Source: JAAZKI01 sp012799905
Lineage (GTDB): Bacteria; Verrucomicrobiota; Lentisphaeria; Oligosphaerales; Oligosphaeraceae
Assembly (NCBI GenBank): GCA_050949415.1
Contig: JBMNFR010000009.1
Span: 744,001-808,000 of the forward strand
DNA: 64,000 bases
Direction of reading: 5' to 3'
Shown here: one piece after another, positions 25,654-34,389 of the stretch
Numbering within the stretch: the first letter of the stretch is position 1
Layout of the letters: each line of letters opens with the position of its first letter
Position numbers and translations under genes: made by a program
The notes under the pieces: model-generated
The model's database searches: none
What the model was told of the DNA's origin: nothing
What the model saw: the letters and a program-made list of their open reading frames with translations, nothing else

Positions 25654-27323
25654 GCCTGCTCCAACCTCAGGGTAATCGTTGTCTGGTCGCATACCGCCGA
25701 GGGGCCGAAATACTGGATCGGGCCGGGATAGACATACTCGGTGCCGATGCCCCAGGCTTCCCGGTGCTTGGCAAACGTCTTGAACGGCTTGCCATTCAAT
25801 TCAACCAGGGCTTTCTTAATCACCGGAACGGCCTTGCCATGCCGGGCCTCCATGTTCATCATCATGGTCAACGGGATGCCGCCGGCTTCCCAGTCCTGCG
25901 CCGGGCATGACAAATGCCGCACCGACGCCATATAGCCGGTCTTGCCAGCGCCAATCAAAGCCGCCGCCGTGTAACCCAGGCTGTAGCAGTAGTCTGCATC
26001 AAAATTCGACGGTGCGGAGCAGCGCCCCTCGTAGCCGAAGAAATGCGTCTGCGAGCTGAAAGCCACCTGCTTGGCGTTTTTGCCGTATTGGGCAACCCGA
26101 ACCCGGTTGATGTCAGCCACGTGTTCTTCAACCAGCAGAGCAAGCATCTTTTCCGTTTCAATGCGCGACACCTGGACATTGCCATGCGGGTCGCGGTCAG
26201 CCAGCAGCTGCTTCCGAATCGTCAACGGCATGGACTCAAACGCTTGCAGAGAAGCCGGGCTCAAATGCTTGACCACATACTCCAGCTTGCCATCCGGAGT
26301 CAAGCCTTCAAAAGTCTCCTTGTGCTTGCCGATGAAATCATTCAATTCCGCGATCAGCACTTTCGATTCAGGGATGAATTCAATCAGCCCTTCCGGAATC
26401 AGCACAACGCCGTACTTCATCTTGCGCTCTGCGCGCGCCACCACCAGCGCCGTGATCTCGTCAACAATCTGGTTCAGGGACATCCCTTTTTTCTCAACCT
26501 CTTCCGAGATCAGGCAAACGTTCGGGTGGGTCTGCAACGCGCATTCCAGCGCGATGTGCGAAGCCGAACGCCCCATCAGCTTGATGAAATGCCAGTATTT
26601 GCGAGACGAGTTGGCGTCCCGCATGATATTGCCAATCAGCTCAGAGTACACCTTGGTCGCGGTGTCAAAGCCAAACGACACCTCAATCCGGGCATTCTTC
26701 AAATCGCCGTCAATCGTCTTTGGGCATCCGATGACTTGCACGCCCGTCTTATGGGTCAGCATGTACTGGGCCAGGGCGCAGGCATTTGTGTTCGAGTCAT
26801 CGCCGCCGATGATAACAATTGCCTTGATGCCATGCTCGGCGCAGTTGCGCGCCACCTGGGCGAACTGCTCTTCCGTCTCAAGTTTCGTCCGCCCCGAGCA
26901 GATCATGTCAAAGCCGCCGGTATTGCGGTACTCGTCCACCAGGGCCTCAGTGAGCTTAATATATTTATTGTCAATCAGGCCGCTCGGGCCGCCCAGAAAT
27001 CCGAACAGTTCACTGTCTGGATTGAGGGCCTTCAAGCCGTCAAACAACCCTGCAATCACATTGTGGCCGCCAGGCGCCTGGCCGCCAGATAAAATGACGG
27101 CGGCCTTGATCGGCGGGCAATCAAACGTCGAATTGCGCACAAAAGTCACCGCCGGCAAACCGTAAGTGTCAGGAAACAATGCCTTAATCTGCTCTTGGTC
27201 TGCCACGGATTGCGTCTCTTCCCCGAGACGCGCCGCCGCAAAGGGGCCGCATTCCATAAAAACGGACGGGAGCTTAGGCTGATAGTCGTAACGAGCTTGC
27301 TGAAGAGGGGAAATCTGATTCAT
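25650..27323 (-). CDS. pfp: Pyrophosphate-dependent 6-phosphofructokinase
   Basis: 557 residues, the length of the long plant-beta-like PFP clade. AAGGAG lies before ATG 27323 (nine further residues to 27350 are open but lack a site). Motifs: ILSGGQAPGGHN (phosphate loop), GGDDSNTNA (the Asp that dictates PPi rather than ATP use), CPKTIDGDLKN (catalytic TIDGD), and MGRSASHIALECALQTHPN. The enzyme reversibly phosphorylates fructose-6-phosphate with PPi, common in anaerobes. The stop overlaps the tcdA start. Confidence 0.95.
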   Translation of the reverse strand: MNQISPLQQARYDYQPKLPSVFMECGPFAAARLGEETQSVADQEQIKALFPDTYGLPAVTFVRNSTFDCPPIKAAVILSGGQAPGGHNVIAGLFDGLKALNPDSELFGFLGGPSGLIDNKYIKLTEALVDEYRNTGGFDMICSGRTKLETEEQFAQVARNCAEHGIKAIVIIGGDDSNTNACALAQYMLTHKTGVQVIGCPKTIDGDLKNARIEVSFGFDTATKVYSELIGNIMRDANSSRKYWHFIKLMGRSASHIALECALQTHPNVCLISEEVEKKGMSLNQIVDEITALVVARAERKMKYGVVLIPEGLIEFIPESKVLIAELNDFIGKHKETFEGLTPDGKLEYVVKHLSPASLQAFESMPLTIRKQLLADRDPHGNVQVSRIETEKMLALLVEEHVADINRVRVAQYGKNAKQVAFSSQTHFFGYEGRCSAPSNFDADYCYSLGYTAAALIGAGKTGYMASVRHLSCPAQDWEAGGIPLTMMMNMEARHGKAVPVIKKALVELNGKPFKTFAKHREAWGIGTEYVYPGPIQYFGPSAVCDQTTITLRLEQA

Positions 27324-28271
27324 AATAGCAATTTTCTCCTTAACCGGCAAAGTAGCCGCTTGACGCGGGCGCCGCTGCCAACCTAGCGCGGCAATTCCAT
27401 TTGCAACACGAACCTATAAAATAAACCACTAGAATGATTTTTCAATCCGCGTTGACTTCCTGAGTTTCGGGATTACCTTGTTTGCCTGAAGATTCGCAAA
27501 TAGACGTGGACATGGTGGACATGGTGGACGGCGGCATCGTATGTAGTTCAAACTTGAGCTTGCAGTATGTCCTGCAGGCTTTAGCCTGCCGTACGTAGTT
27601 CAAACTTTAGCTTGCCATACATCTCTCGCTTGCAGGAGCACGTAGTTCAAACTTTAGTTTGCTGTATGTCCCGCAGGCTTTAGCCTGCCGTACGTAGTTC
27701 AAACTTTAGTTTGCTGTATGTCCCGCAGGCTTTAGCCTGCCGTACGTAGTTCAAACTTTAGTTTGCTGTATGTCCCGCAGGCTTTAGCCTGCCGTACGTA
27801 GTTCAAACTTTAGTTTGCTGTATGTCCCGCAGGCTTTAGCCTGCCGTACGTAGTTCAAACTTTAGTTTGCTGTATGTCCCGCAGGCTTTAGCCTGCCGTA
27901 CGTAGTTCAAACTTTAGTTTGCTGTATGTCCCGCAGGCTTTAGCCTGCCGTACGTAGTTCAAACTTTAGTTTGCTGTATGTCCCGCAGGCTTTAGCCTGC
28001 CGTACATCTCTCGCTTGCAGGAGCACGTAGTTCAAACTTTAGTTTGCTGTATGTATACAGGCTTTAGCCTGCCGCATGTGCCTCGCCTGCGAGAGCACAT
28101 AATTCAAACTTCCGCCTGCCATACATCTCTCGCTTGCAGGAGCACATAATTCAAACTTCCGCCTGCCATACATCTCTCGCTTGCAGGAGCACGTAGTTCA
28201 AACTTTAGTTTGCTGTATGTCCCGCAGGCTTTAGCCTGCCGTATGTGTACACATTAACCAAAACCGCCATC
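27324..28271. repeat. 52-bp tandem repeat array between pfp and the prepilin peptidase gene
   Basis: No gene. After a 'GTGGACATGGTGGACGG' module (27509-27533) comes an array whose core is seven essentially identical 52-bp units (27640-28004), each with two small palindromes: AAACTTTAGTTT and GCAGGCTTTAGCCTGC. Degenerate units flank it (27541-27640 and 28005-28244), alternating with a CATCTCTCGCTTGCAGGAGC segment. There are no unique spacers, so it is not a CRISPR array. The last unit ends about 30 bases before the prepilin peptidase start. Confidence 0.95.
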
Positions 28272-29537
28272 ATGTCACTGTCTTCTTCCCTTTATCTTCC
28301 CTTGTCGGTCATGGTGTTCTGCCTTGGCTGCATCGTCGGCAGTTTTCTCAACGTCGTGGTCTGGCGTGTTCCTCGCGGCGAATCCTTGCTGCATCCTCCC
28401 AGCCATTGCCCTCGCTGCGGCCATGTCATCCGCCCCTGGGAAAACATCCCGATCCTCAGTTGGCTCTTTCTGCGCGGCAAATGCAGCCAATGCCACCTGC
28501 CGATTTCCATCCGTTATCCCCTGGGCGAAGCCGCTGCCGGCATCCTCTTCCTTGCGGTCTGGGTCCAGCTGCTGCGCCGCGGCTTGCCCTTGGAAACCGC
28601 CCCGGGCAGCCTGTACCTGGCCGCCTCACTGCTGGCCATCGCCCAAATTGACGCGAAACACCATCTCATCCCAGACCAAATCACCTACTCCGGCCTAGTC
28701 GCAGCCCTGCTGCTGGCCATTGCCCTGCCTACATCGCGCCTGGCCATCGCACGACCCGATGACCCGCACAGCGGAGCCATCATCTGCAATGGACTGCTCA
28801 CCTGGATGGCTGAACACGGCCTGGACTTGGCCAAAATACCGATGGCCGCAGCAGTCGTCGACTGCATCCTCGGCGCCGCCGTCGGAGCAGCCCTGTTGAT
28901 CGCCTTCGCCGAGGCAGGACGCAGACTTTTCGGCGCCAAGACCATCGCCCTTCCGGACGGCGCCAAGGTGTCTGCCTCCAAACAAGGCTTGACCGGTCTG
29001 GACAACGACCGCGTGCAGCCCTGGGAAGAACTGCTCACCCGCCGCCGGGACGCCGTCACCATCATCAGCCCGCCAGAGACGACGACCCAGACCGAACCAA
29101 GCCCAAAAACGTGGATCGTCAATGCCAATGGCGTCTTCGCCGACGGCGTCCAGACCAAGTGGGAGGACAATGACGTCCGCACCTTCAATGCAACCGCCGT
29201 CATCATTCCGCGGGACGTCATGGGCTATGGCGACGTCAAGTGCCTGGCCATGATCGGCGCTTTCTGCGGCGCGGACGCCGCGATTTACATTCTTCTCGCG
29301 GCGGCTGCCCTCGCCGCCCTCGTCGGCGGCGTCGGCGCTCTCGTCAAGCGCCTGCGCCGGACTATGATTCCCTTCGGCCCCTTCCTGGCCGCTGCCGCCC
29401 TGGCCTGGCTTCTCGTCGGAAACTTCTTTTTCCTTATCTACCAAGGACACTATCACAAAACCGCCATGAGCCAAAGCACATCCGAATCATGTCACAAAAT
29501 TCAAGCCAATCCGCCCGACGACATAATTTTTCGCTGA
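28272..29537 (+). CDS. pilD: Type IV prepilin peptidase (A24) with a central insertion
   Basis: 421 residues from ATG 28272. The N-terminal methyltransferase-like domain has the zinc motif CPRC..(21)..CSQC. Membrane helices follow with the two catalytic aspartates: IDAKHHLIPD and MGYGDVK. The enzyme cleaves and N-methylates type IV pilin or type II secretion pseudopilin precursors. Between the two aspartates there is an insertion of about 95 mostly hydrophilic residues (around 225-320, from GRRLFGAKTIALPDG to AVIIPRDV) not present in typical PilD. No pilin gene is nearby. The 52-bp array lies immediately upstream. Confidence 0.9.
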   Translation: MSLSSSLYLPLSVMVFCLGCIVGSFLNVVVWRVPRGESLLHPPSHCPRCGHVIRPWENIPILSWLFLRGKCSQCHLPISIRYPLGEAAAGILFLAVWVQLLRRGLPLETAPGSLYLAASLLAIAQIDAKHHLIPDQITYSGLVAALLLAIALPTSRLAIARPDDPHSGAIICNGLLTWMAEHGLDLAKIPMAAAVVDCILGAAVGAALLIAFAEAGRRLFGAKTIALPDGAKVSASKQGLTGLDNDRVQPWEELLTRRRDAVTIISPPETTTQTEPSPKTWIVNANGVFADGVQTKWEDNDVRTFNATAVIIPRDVMGYGDVKCLAMIGAFCGADAAIYILLAAAALAALVGGVGALVKRLRRTMIPFGPFLAAAALAWLLVGNFFFLIYQGHYHKTAMSQSTSESCHKIQANPPDDIIFR

Positions 29538-29835
29538 TGTGACACAATCATCGAAAATAATGTTATTTTTCATAACACATTGAAAATAAATGAATTAAAT
29601 TATAAAAATATCGCCTTTCGCAAAAACAGCCCGAAAAAATCCCTCAGTCTCCGGCTTGCAAAGTATCATTTGCGCTTGTAATTTGAGTTGTTTACGCAGT
29701 CTTTAGTATTATATTTCTTGTCGGTCTGTCGGGAATTGACACCAGGCAATAATCCATAATTAGAACTGGTCTGGCAGGCTACAGGTCCAACTATCAGGCT
29801 AAAGGTTCAACTATATTTGAAAGGAAAGCCGTTCC
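29538..29835 (+). promoter_or_regulatory. A/T-rich leader with promoter candidate and 20-bp direct repeat
   Basis: A possible promoter is TTGTTT (29688-29693), 16 bases, TATATT (29710-29715). Just before the ribosome-binding site a 20-bp unit of type CAGGCTAAAGGTTCAACTAT is repeated in tandem with two differences (29775-29794, 29795-29814). No gene in this gap. Confidence 0.4.
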
Positions 29836-31122
29836 ATGCGTAAATTGGGTATGATTCTCGGCCCAGTCGTCGCCGTGCTGGCCATTGCGATCGCCGCTCT
29901 AAGTTTCGTCGTCTCCAGCCGGCGCATGGAATTCCGCGACCGGGCGGCCATCCTTGCTAAAGGCGTAGTAGACACAACTCAGAAACTTGACGCCCAGACC
30001 GGAAGCGGCACCGCCGCCAAGGTCACCTTTACGCCGGCAGCGCCCGGCACCAAGGAATCCGGCGCTCTCGGCTGGCCATCCTACCATGCTGACAAGGCCG
30101 AATACCAGAAAACCATTGATGCGGCAGTTAAACTGGCGGGGGACATCAATTCCCAACGCGGCGAACTGGCCCTGGGCATCTATGAAATGTCCATCGCCTT
30201 GCAGCTGCCGGAAAGCGCCCTGACCCAGGACAGCCTCAACACACTCTCAACCTACAAAAACGCCATTGCGGACGCCAAGTCCCACGCCACCGCCGTCCGC
30301 AATCGCAACGATGTTGTTATTGACGCCCTTAAAGCCTACTCGACCGAAGTCGGTATGAGACTGAACACAGCCAGGCTGGAAACCCGCACTGAAGTCAAAG
30401 TCACGGACGAAGACGGCAACGAAATCGGCGTCAAATTGGGCGAATTCGATTGCAAAAAACCCCTTGATGACCTCCGCGGCGCAATCAAGAACGTCAATGA
30501 CCGCCGCAAAGCCTTTGAAGCAACCCTGAAAAGCACCCCGGATAAAATTCCCGAATTCGCCTGGTCAGCCCAAGTGGAAAATCTCTCTGGCCGCGGATTT
30601 GCCAGTGTCTTGGCAGCCTTGGAGGACGACTACAGCGCCATCAATGGCAAATTGGTTGAATTGAAGAGAACCATCGAAGACTTGGCGAACGTCAAGCAGG
30701 AAAAACAGGAGCTGGAAGAGGCTTTCACAGAATTGAAAGACAAAAATGCCACCTTGGAGCAAGACGTCGCCGCCCTCAAAAAGCAAGTCCGCGACCTCGG
30801 CGGCGAATCGGAAGTCGGCGTTGCCAAAGTCATTGAGTCGATCCAGGAAGTCGACCCCAACACCACCGGCAGCGTCTTGGTCACTAACCCGCAGTGGAAT
30901 TTCGTCGTGACCGACATGGGCGAGGAGCTGGTCATTGCCGAAGTGCCGGTCATTATCTCCAGCGAAGGAAAATACTTGGCCAGCGGCATCGTCAAAAAAG
31001 TCGAAAAGAAAGTCTCGCTGGTGGAAGTCATCCGCGGCGACGCGGCCAGCATCCCAGATAACGCGCAGGTCTTCGTCAACCTGACGGTCAAAGATGAGTC
31101 GCCTGGCGACGATGAGAATTGA
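29836..31122 (+). CDS. Membrane-anchored coiled-coil protein of unknown function
   Basis: 428 residues, good ribosome-binding site (GAAAGGAAAG). One N-terminal membrane helix (~5-27) and then an extracytoplasmic helical region; residues ~275-325 are a strong coiled coil (LVELKRTIEDLANVKQEKQ..LEEAFTELKDKNATLEQDVAALKKQV). The C-terminal ~100 residues look like a small beta domain (GSVLVTNPQWNFVVTDMGEELVIAEV..) ending in an acidic tail. I do not recognise a named family. It heads a run with two microprotein genes and murG, so an envelope role is plausible. Confidence 0.7.
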   Translation: MRKLGMILGPVVAVLAIAIAALSFVVSSRRMEFRDRAAILAKGVVDTTQKLDAQTGSGTAAKVTFTPAAPGTKESGALGWPSYHADKAEYQKTIDAAVKLAGDINSQRGELALGIYEMSIALQLPESALTQDSLNTLSTYKNAIADAKSHATAVRNRNDVVIDALKAYSTEVGMRLNTARLETRTEVKVTDEDGNEIGVKLGEFDCKKPLDDLRGAIKNVNDRRKAFEATLKSTPDKIPEFAWSAQVENLSGRGFASVLAALEDDYSAINGKLVELKRTIEDLANVKQEKQELEEAFTELKDKNATLEQDVAALKKQVRDLGGESEVGVAKVIESIQEVDPNTTGSVLVTNPQWNFVVTDMGEELVIAEVPVIISSEGKYLASGIVKKVEKKVSLVEVIRGDAASIPDNAQVFVNLTVKDESPGDDEN

Positions 31123-31140
31123 GCACAAGGAGACGATGAC

Positions 31141-31242
31141 ATGAAGTTGGTTTTTCCCATATCCATGCTTATCGCCGCCCTTGGATTGGCGGCGGTTCTG
31201 ACCTTCCAGATTCTGGAAATGAAGGCCCTTTTCATTCTTTAA
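31141..31242 (+). CDS. 33-residue single-pass membrane microprotein
   Basis: ATG 31141 follows AAGGAGACGATGAC, one of the best Shine-Dalgarno sequences in the region, 18 bases after the previous stop. The product (MKLVFPISMLIAALGLAAVL...) is nearly all one hydrophobic helix with a short TFQILEMKALFIL tail. Spacing and signal support it as real. It may be a small partner of the coiled-coil protein; that is inference. Confidence 0.6.
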   Translation: MKLVFPISMLIAALGLAAVLTFQILEMKALFIL

Positions 31243-31250
31243 GATACGCT

Positions 31251-31421
31251 ATGCCCACACCCGCTGCCCCGTCGGCTTGGAAAATTTGCGGTCTGGCCAT
31301 CCTGTTAGCGATTATGGCCACTGTCTTGACCTCCTGCGTCACCTCGGGTGACCATGACGGCAGCCTTCCTTGGAACGCGCCTGCCAGCTGGGATGGGCAG
31401 AATCTCGGCGTACCCCTCTGA
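31251..31421 (+). CDS. 56-residue small lipoprotein
   Basis: Starts eight bases after the previous stop. A hydrophobic signal (ICGLAILLAIMATVLTSC) ends in a good lipobox LTSC, leaving a mature peptide of only ~25 residues, SLPWNAPASWDGQNLGVPL at its end. The PWNxPASWDG end looks like a short conserved surface motif. It was too short for a usual gene call; the lipobox and tight spacing support it. Bases 31422-31579 hold nothing convincing. Confidence 0.6.
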   Translation: MPTPAAPSAWKICGLAILLAIMATVLTSCVTSGDHDGSLPWNAPASWDGQNLGVPL

Positions 31422-31579
31422 GTCAGCCGCCCCTCTATACTGATCATAATTCCTCTATCCATGCCGCCTTGCCGCCGGAAAACAAGCCGATCGCGCCAGG
31501 CGGCATGGCTGTTTTCCCCAATGTGAACAGCGACCTCGGCAGCAGCCGTCCAACCTAAAATCAATTAAGTTACACCAGC

Positions 31580-32707
31580 ATGCCTGCACACCTTGTCATT
31601 GCCTGCGGCGGAACCGGCGGACACTTCTATCCCACCCTCGCCGTCGCCCGCGCCTTTACCCGCGATGGCAGTCGGGTCACGCTGCTTCTGGCCGGCAAAC
31701 ACGTTGAGGAACAGGCCAAAACTGCTGCCCAATACGGGCTCGAAACAGTCCCGCTGCCCGCAGTGCGCCTGCCCTCCACCGCCAGCGAAGCCCTTCTCTT
31801 CCTGCCCAGGCTGACATCCTGTGTCCTACAAGCACGAAAAGCGCTGCGGCGCTTGCAGCCTGACATTATGCTCGGCATGGGCAGCTTCGCGGCCGTGCCC
31901 GCCTGCTTGGCCTACCCCCGTCGCCTGCCCCTGGTGCTGCATGAAGGCAATGCCTACATGGGCAAAACCAACCGCCTGTTCATTCGCCGTGCTGACGCTA
32001 TCGGACTGACCTTGCCCCTCGCCTACCCGCGGCAATCACAGGGCACAACCGCAGTCATGGTCGGCATGCCGCTGCGAGAAGCGCTGCTGGCGGCAGTTGA
32101 CGCCCCCCGCGACCCGGCTTTTTTGAGCTCACTCGGCTTGCAGCCAGACCGCAAAACCGTCCTGGTCTTCGGCGGCAGCCAAGGCGCGCGCTTCATCAAT
32201 GAACTATTCGCCGAGATGGCGCCGGTTCTCCAGCCAACAACAGCAGCGCGCCTGCAATTCATGCACTTGACCGGCGCCGATGACAACGACGCCCTCATCA
32301 AAGCCTACCAACAGGCCGGCATCCCAGCCTCCATCCGCCGTGCCGACCCCAATATCGAATCCTGCTATACAGCAGCTGACCTGGTCATATGCCGCGCTGG
32401 CGCCTCCAGCATCTGTGAACTGGCCCTGTTCGCTAAACCAGCCGTGCTCATCCCGCTGCCGACAGCAGCAGATAACCACCAGGCAGTCAATGCAGAACTG
32501 CTGCAACACGCCCAGGCAGCCGTGCATTTCCCGCAATCCGAAGCCACGCCGGACAAACTGGCCAATACCTTGAAGGACTGGCTGGAAAACCCAGAAAAAT
32601 GGCAGCTGCTGGGCCAAAGCCTCCACGACTTTGCCCGACCAAAGGCGGCAGACGATTTGGTTCAGCTGCTGCGAGAAACCCTCGAACGACGACAGAAAAA
32701 ACCATAA
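31580..32707 (+). CDS. murG: UDP-GlcNAc:undecaprenyl-PP-MurNAc-pentapeptide GlcNAc transferase
   Basis: 375 residues, standard length. The GT28 N-terminal loop IACGGTGGHFYPTLAVA binds the lipid-linked acceptor; the second glycine-rich loop is VFGGSQGARFINELF; the nucleotide-binding end has CRAGASSICELALFAKPAVLIPLPTAADNHQ. MurG makes lipid II on the inner face of the membrane. Other mur/fts genes are absent around it, so the dcw cluster is split in this organism (the FtsQ-like gene is at 14 kb). Confidence 0.95.
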   Translation: MPAHLVIACGGTGGHFYPTLAVARAFTRDGSRVTLLLAGKHVEEQAKTAAQYGLETVPLPAVRLPSTASEALLFLPRLTSCVLQARKALRRLQPDIMLGMGSFAAVPACLAYPRRLPLVLHEGNAYMGKTNRLFIRRADAIGLTLPLAYPRQSQGTTAVMVGMPLREALLAAVDAPRDPAFLSSLGLQPDRKTVLVFGGSQGARFINELFAEMAPVLQPTTAARLQFMHLTGADDNDALIKAYQQAGIPASIRRADPNIESCYTAADLVICRAGASSICELALFAKPAVLIPLPTAADNHQAVNAELLQHAQAAVHFPQSEATPDKLANTLKDWLENPEKWQLLGQSLHDFARPKAADDLVQLLRETLERRQKKP

Positions 32708-32840
32708 ACGGCAAAAAATAACCGGCTCCGGACCGACAGCCAAAATACTCCGGACAGCCGCGCGATGACGGACAGTCGCGAGGCTCGCCATCGTTCCAGT
32801 CCAGAAGTCATGCCTTTCTCTGTTCAGCAAGGAGCACATC

Positions 32841-33689
32841 ATGCAGTCACCCATTCGCGTCATGGCCATCATGGCCCACCAGGATGATTTTGAATTCAAC
32901 GCCGGCGGACTCTTCGCCTGGCTGCGCCGGCATTACGGCGACCGCGTCGAACTCAAAATCCTCGCCACCACCCGCGGCGCATCCGGACACCAAACCATGG
33001 GCCTCGAAGAAACCTTCCGCATCCGGGAGAAGGAAGCCCAGGCCAGCGCCAGCGTCATCGGCGCTTCCTACGAATGCCTGAATCTCCTTGATAACAGCCA
33101 CATGGTCGGACAAGTCTTCCTGGACCGCAACACCCTGGGCGGACTCTGGAACGCTATCCGCGATTTCCAGCCCGGCTTCATCATTTGCCCGCCCGTCATC
33201 ACTGACCCGCGCGCCGGCATTCACATTGACCACTTCAACACCGCCTGGGCCGTCCGCTACGTGGCCTATCAACTGACCGTCCCGCACGCCTACCCGGCTC
33301 TCACCGAAAAAGCCCGCACCGCACGCTTCCCGGCGCCGCTCATCATCAACTGCGACGATACCTACGCCCGTGAAAGCGCTTATGATGTGGCCCTCGACAT
33401 CAGCGCCGTCTACGCCGAAAAAGAACGCATGATCCTCTGCCATGACTCGCAAATCTTTGATTGGCTGCCCTGGAACGCCGGCGTGAAAGCGCCGACGCGC
33501 GAGGAGTACACCGCAGAGTTCCGCGAACGCCATCACGAAGTCAATCGCAGGTACGGATTTGACCTTGAGACTCCGCGCGAAGTCTTCCGAGTCACCTTCT
33601 GGGGCCGCGTGCCGAGCCGCGAAGACCTCGACACTATATTCCCGGGCGCGTCGATCAGCCCGGAAACCCTGGCCAGACTGAAACTGTGA
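32841..33689 (+). CDS. PIG-L (LmbE)-family deacetylase
   Basis: 282 residues; CAGCAAGGAGCACATC precedes the ATG. The zinc site is visible as AHQDDFEF (usually AHPDD; the Pro is Gln here) near residue 12 and the later HIDHFNTAWAV. Family members remove N-acetyl groups from GlcNAc-containing compounds. A second, more canonical member lies at 57.1 kb. The substrate is unknown. It may be read with murG, 133 bases upstream. Confidence 0.85.
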   Translation: MQSPIRVMAIMAHQDDFEFNAGGLFAWLRRHYGDRVELKILATTRGASGHQTMGLEETFRIREKEAQASASVIGASYECLNLLDNSHMVGQVFLDRNTLGGLWNAIRDFQPGFIICPPVITDPRAGIHIDHFNTAWAVRYVAYQLTVPHAYPALTEKARTARFPAPLIINCDDTYARESAYDVALDISAVYAEKERMILCHDSQIFDWLPWNAGVKAPTREEYTAEFRERHHEVNRRYGFDLETPREVFRVTFWGRVPSREDLDTIFPGASISPETLARLKL

Positions 33690-33761
33690 CCAAAAACAAC
33701 GGCGCAGCCTAAACGCTGCCCGCATAGCTGACGCTAAACGCTCAGCATTCGTCGCTCGTAT

Positions 33762-33798
33762 AAGCGGCCGTGCCATATAACCCATGGCACGGCCGCTT
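33762..33798 (+). terminator. Hairpin after the PIG-L gene
   Basis: Perfect 15-bp stem (AAGCGGCCGTGCCAT with its complement) and a 7-base loop, 70 bases after the stop. No T-tract follows, so it may be a REP-like or processing hairpin rather than a true intrinsic terminator. Confidence 0.5.
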
Positions 33799-33875
33799 GC
33801 CGTTGAGCATACGTGCCGAACTGACGCACTTGTTATCCACCCATGACAAACCATGACAATTATTGACTTTCCTGC

Positions 33876-33905
33876 TTGATTTTTCCCTAAAAAAGACGAT
33901 ATTAT
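33876..33905 (+). promoter_or_regulatory. Promoter candidate for fusA
   Basis: TTGATT, 18 bases, TATTAT. If used, the transcript would carry a ~480-base leader containing a partial mosaic element (33915-34060) and the whole heptamer array. No experimental support. Confidence 0.35.
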
Positions 33906-34060
33906 AGTCTCTGTCTCAACTGTAGTACCTCTTCGAGGCACACCACTTTTTGGGGGGGACGCCTATCCCCAGGCTAAAGCCTGAGGTTAAGCATGGTTAA
34001 GCGCCTATGAAGCAAATAGATGTGGACATGGTGGACGGCGGCTGCGGCATGTAGTCCAAA

Positions 34061-34369
34061 CGCCCCTCGCCCCTCGCCCCTAAGTCTCGCCCCTCGCCCC
34101 TCGCCCCTCGCCCCTAATTCTCGCCCCTCGCCCCTCGCCCCTAATTCTCGCCCCTCGCCCCTCGCCCCTCGCCCCTCGCCCCTCGCCCCTAATTCTCGCC
34201 CCTCGCCCCTCGCCCCTCGCCCCTAATTCTCGCCCCTCGCCCCTCGCCCCTAATTCTCGCCCCTCGCCCCTCGCCCCTCGCCCCTAATTCTCGCCCCTCG
34301 CCCCTCGCCCCTCGCCCCTCGCCCCTCGCCTCTCGCCCCTCGCCCCTCGCCCCTCGCCCCTCGCCCCTA
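34061..34369. repeat. CGCCCCT heptamer array directly upstream of fusA
   Basis: Roughly 38 copies of the heptamer CGCCCCT in blocks of three to eleven, separated by the hexamer AATTCT (once AAGTCT). The array stops about ten bases before the fusA ribosome-binding site (AAGGAT). The minus strand is (AGGGGCG)n with regularly spaced G4 runs, so it can in principle form G-quadruplexes. The preceding 33915-34060 is a partial mosaic element with a CAGGCTAAAGCCTG palindrome and GTGGACATGGTGGACGG. Confidence 0.95.
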
Positions 34370-34389
34370 TTCTTAAGGATATTTTTTAT

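Noticed and set aside
25914..27165. Two long plus-strand frames opposite pfp (up to 392 residues)
   Set aside because: They are antisense to a fully conserved PFP and have no recognisable motifs or start signals.
27640..28244. Possible CRISPR array (regular repeats of 52 bp)
   Set aside because: Units are contiguous with no unique spacers, each holds two palindromes, and no cas gene is in the window.
31422..31579. Possible extra small gene between the small lipoprotein gene and murG
   Set aside because: Only a frame continuing from inside the lipoprotein gene without its own start signal; no hydrophobic or conserved feature.
34020..34226. Open frame encoding Pro-rich RPSPLAPNS repeats before fusA
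   Set aside because: It is just the translation of the CGCCCCT heptamer array; no ribosome-binding site and no protein-like composition.
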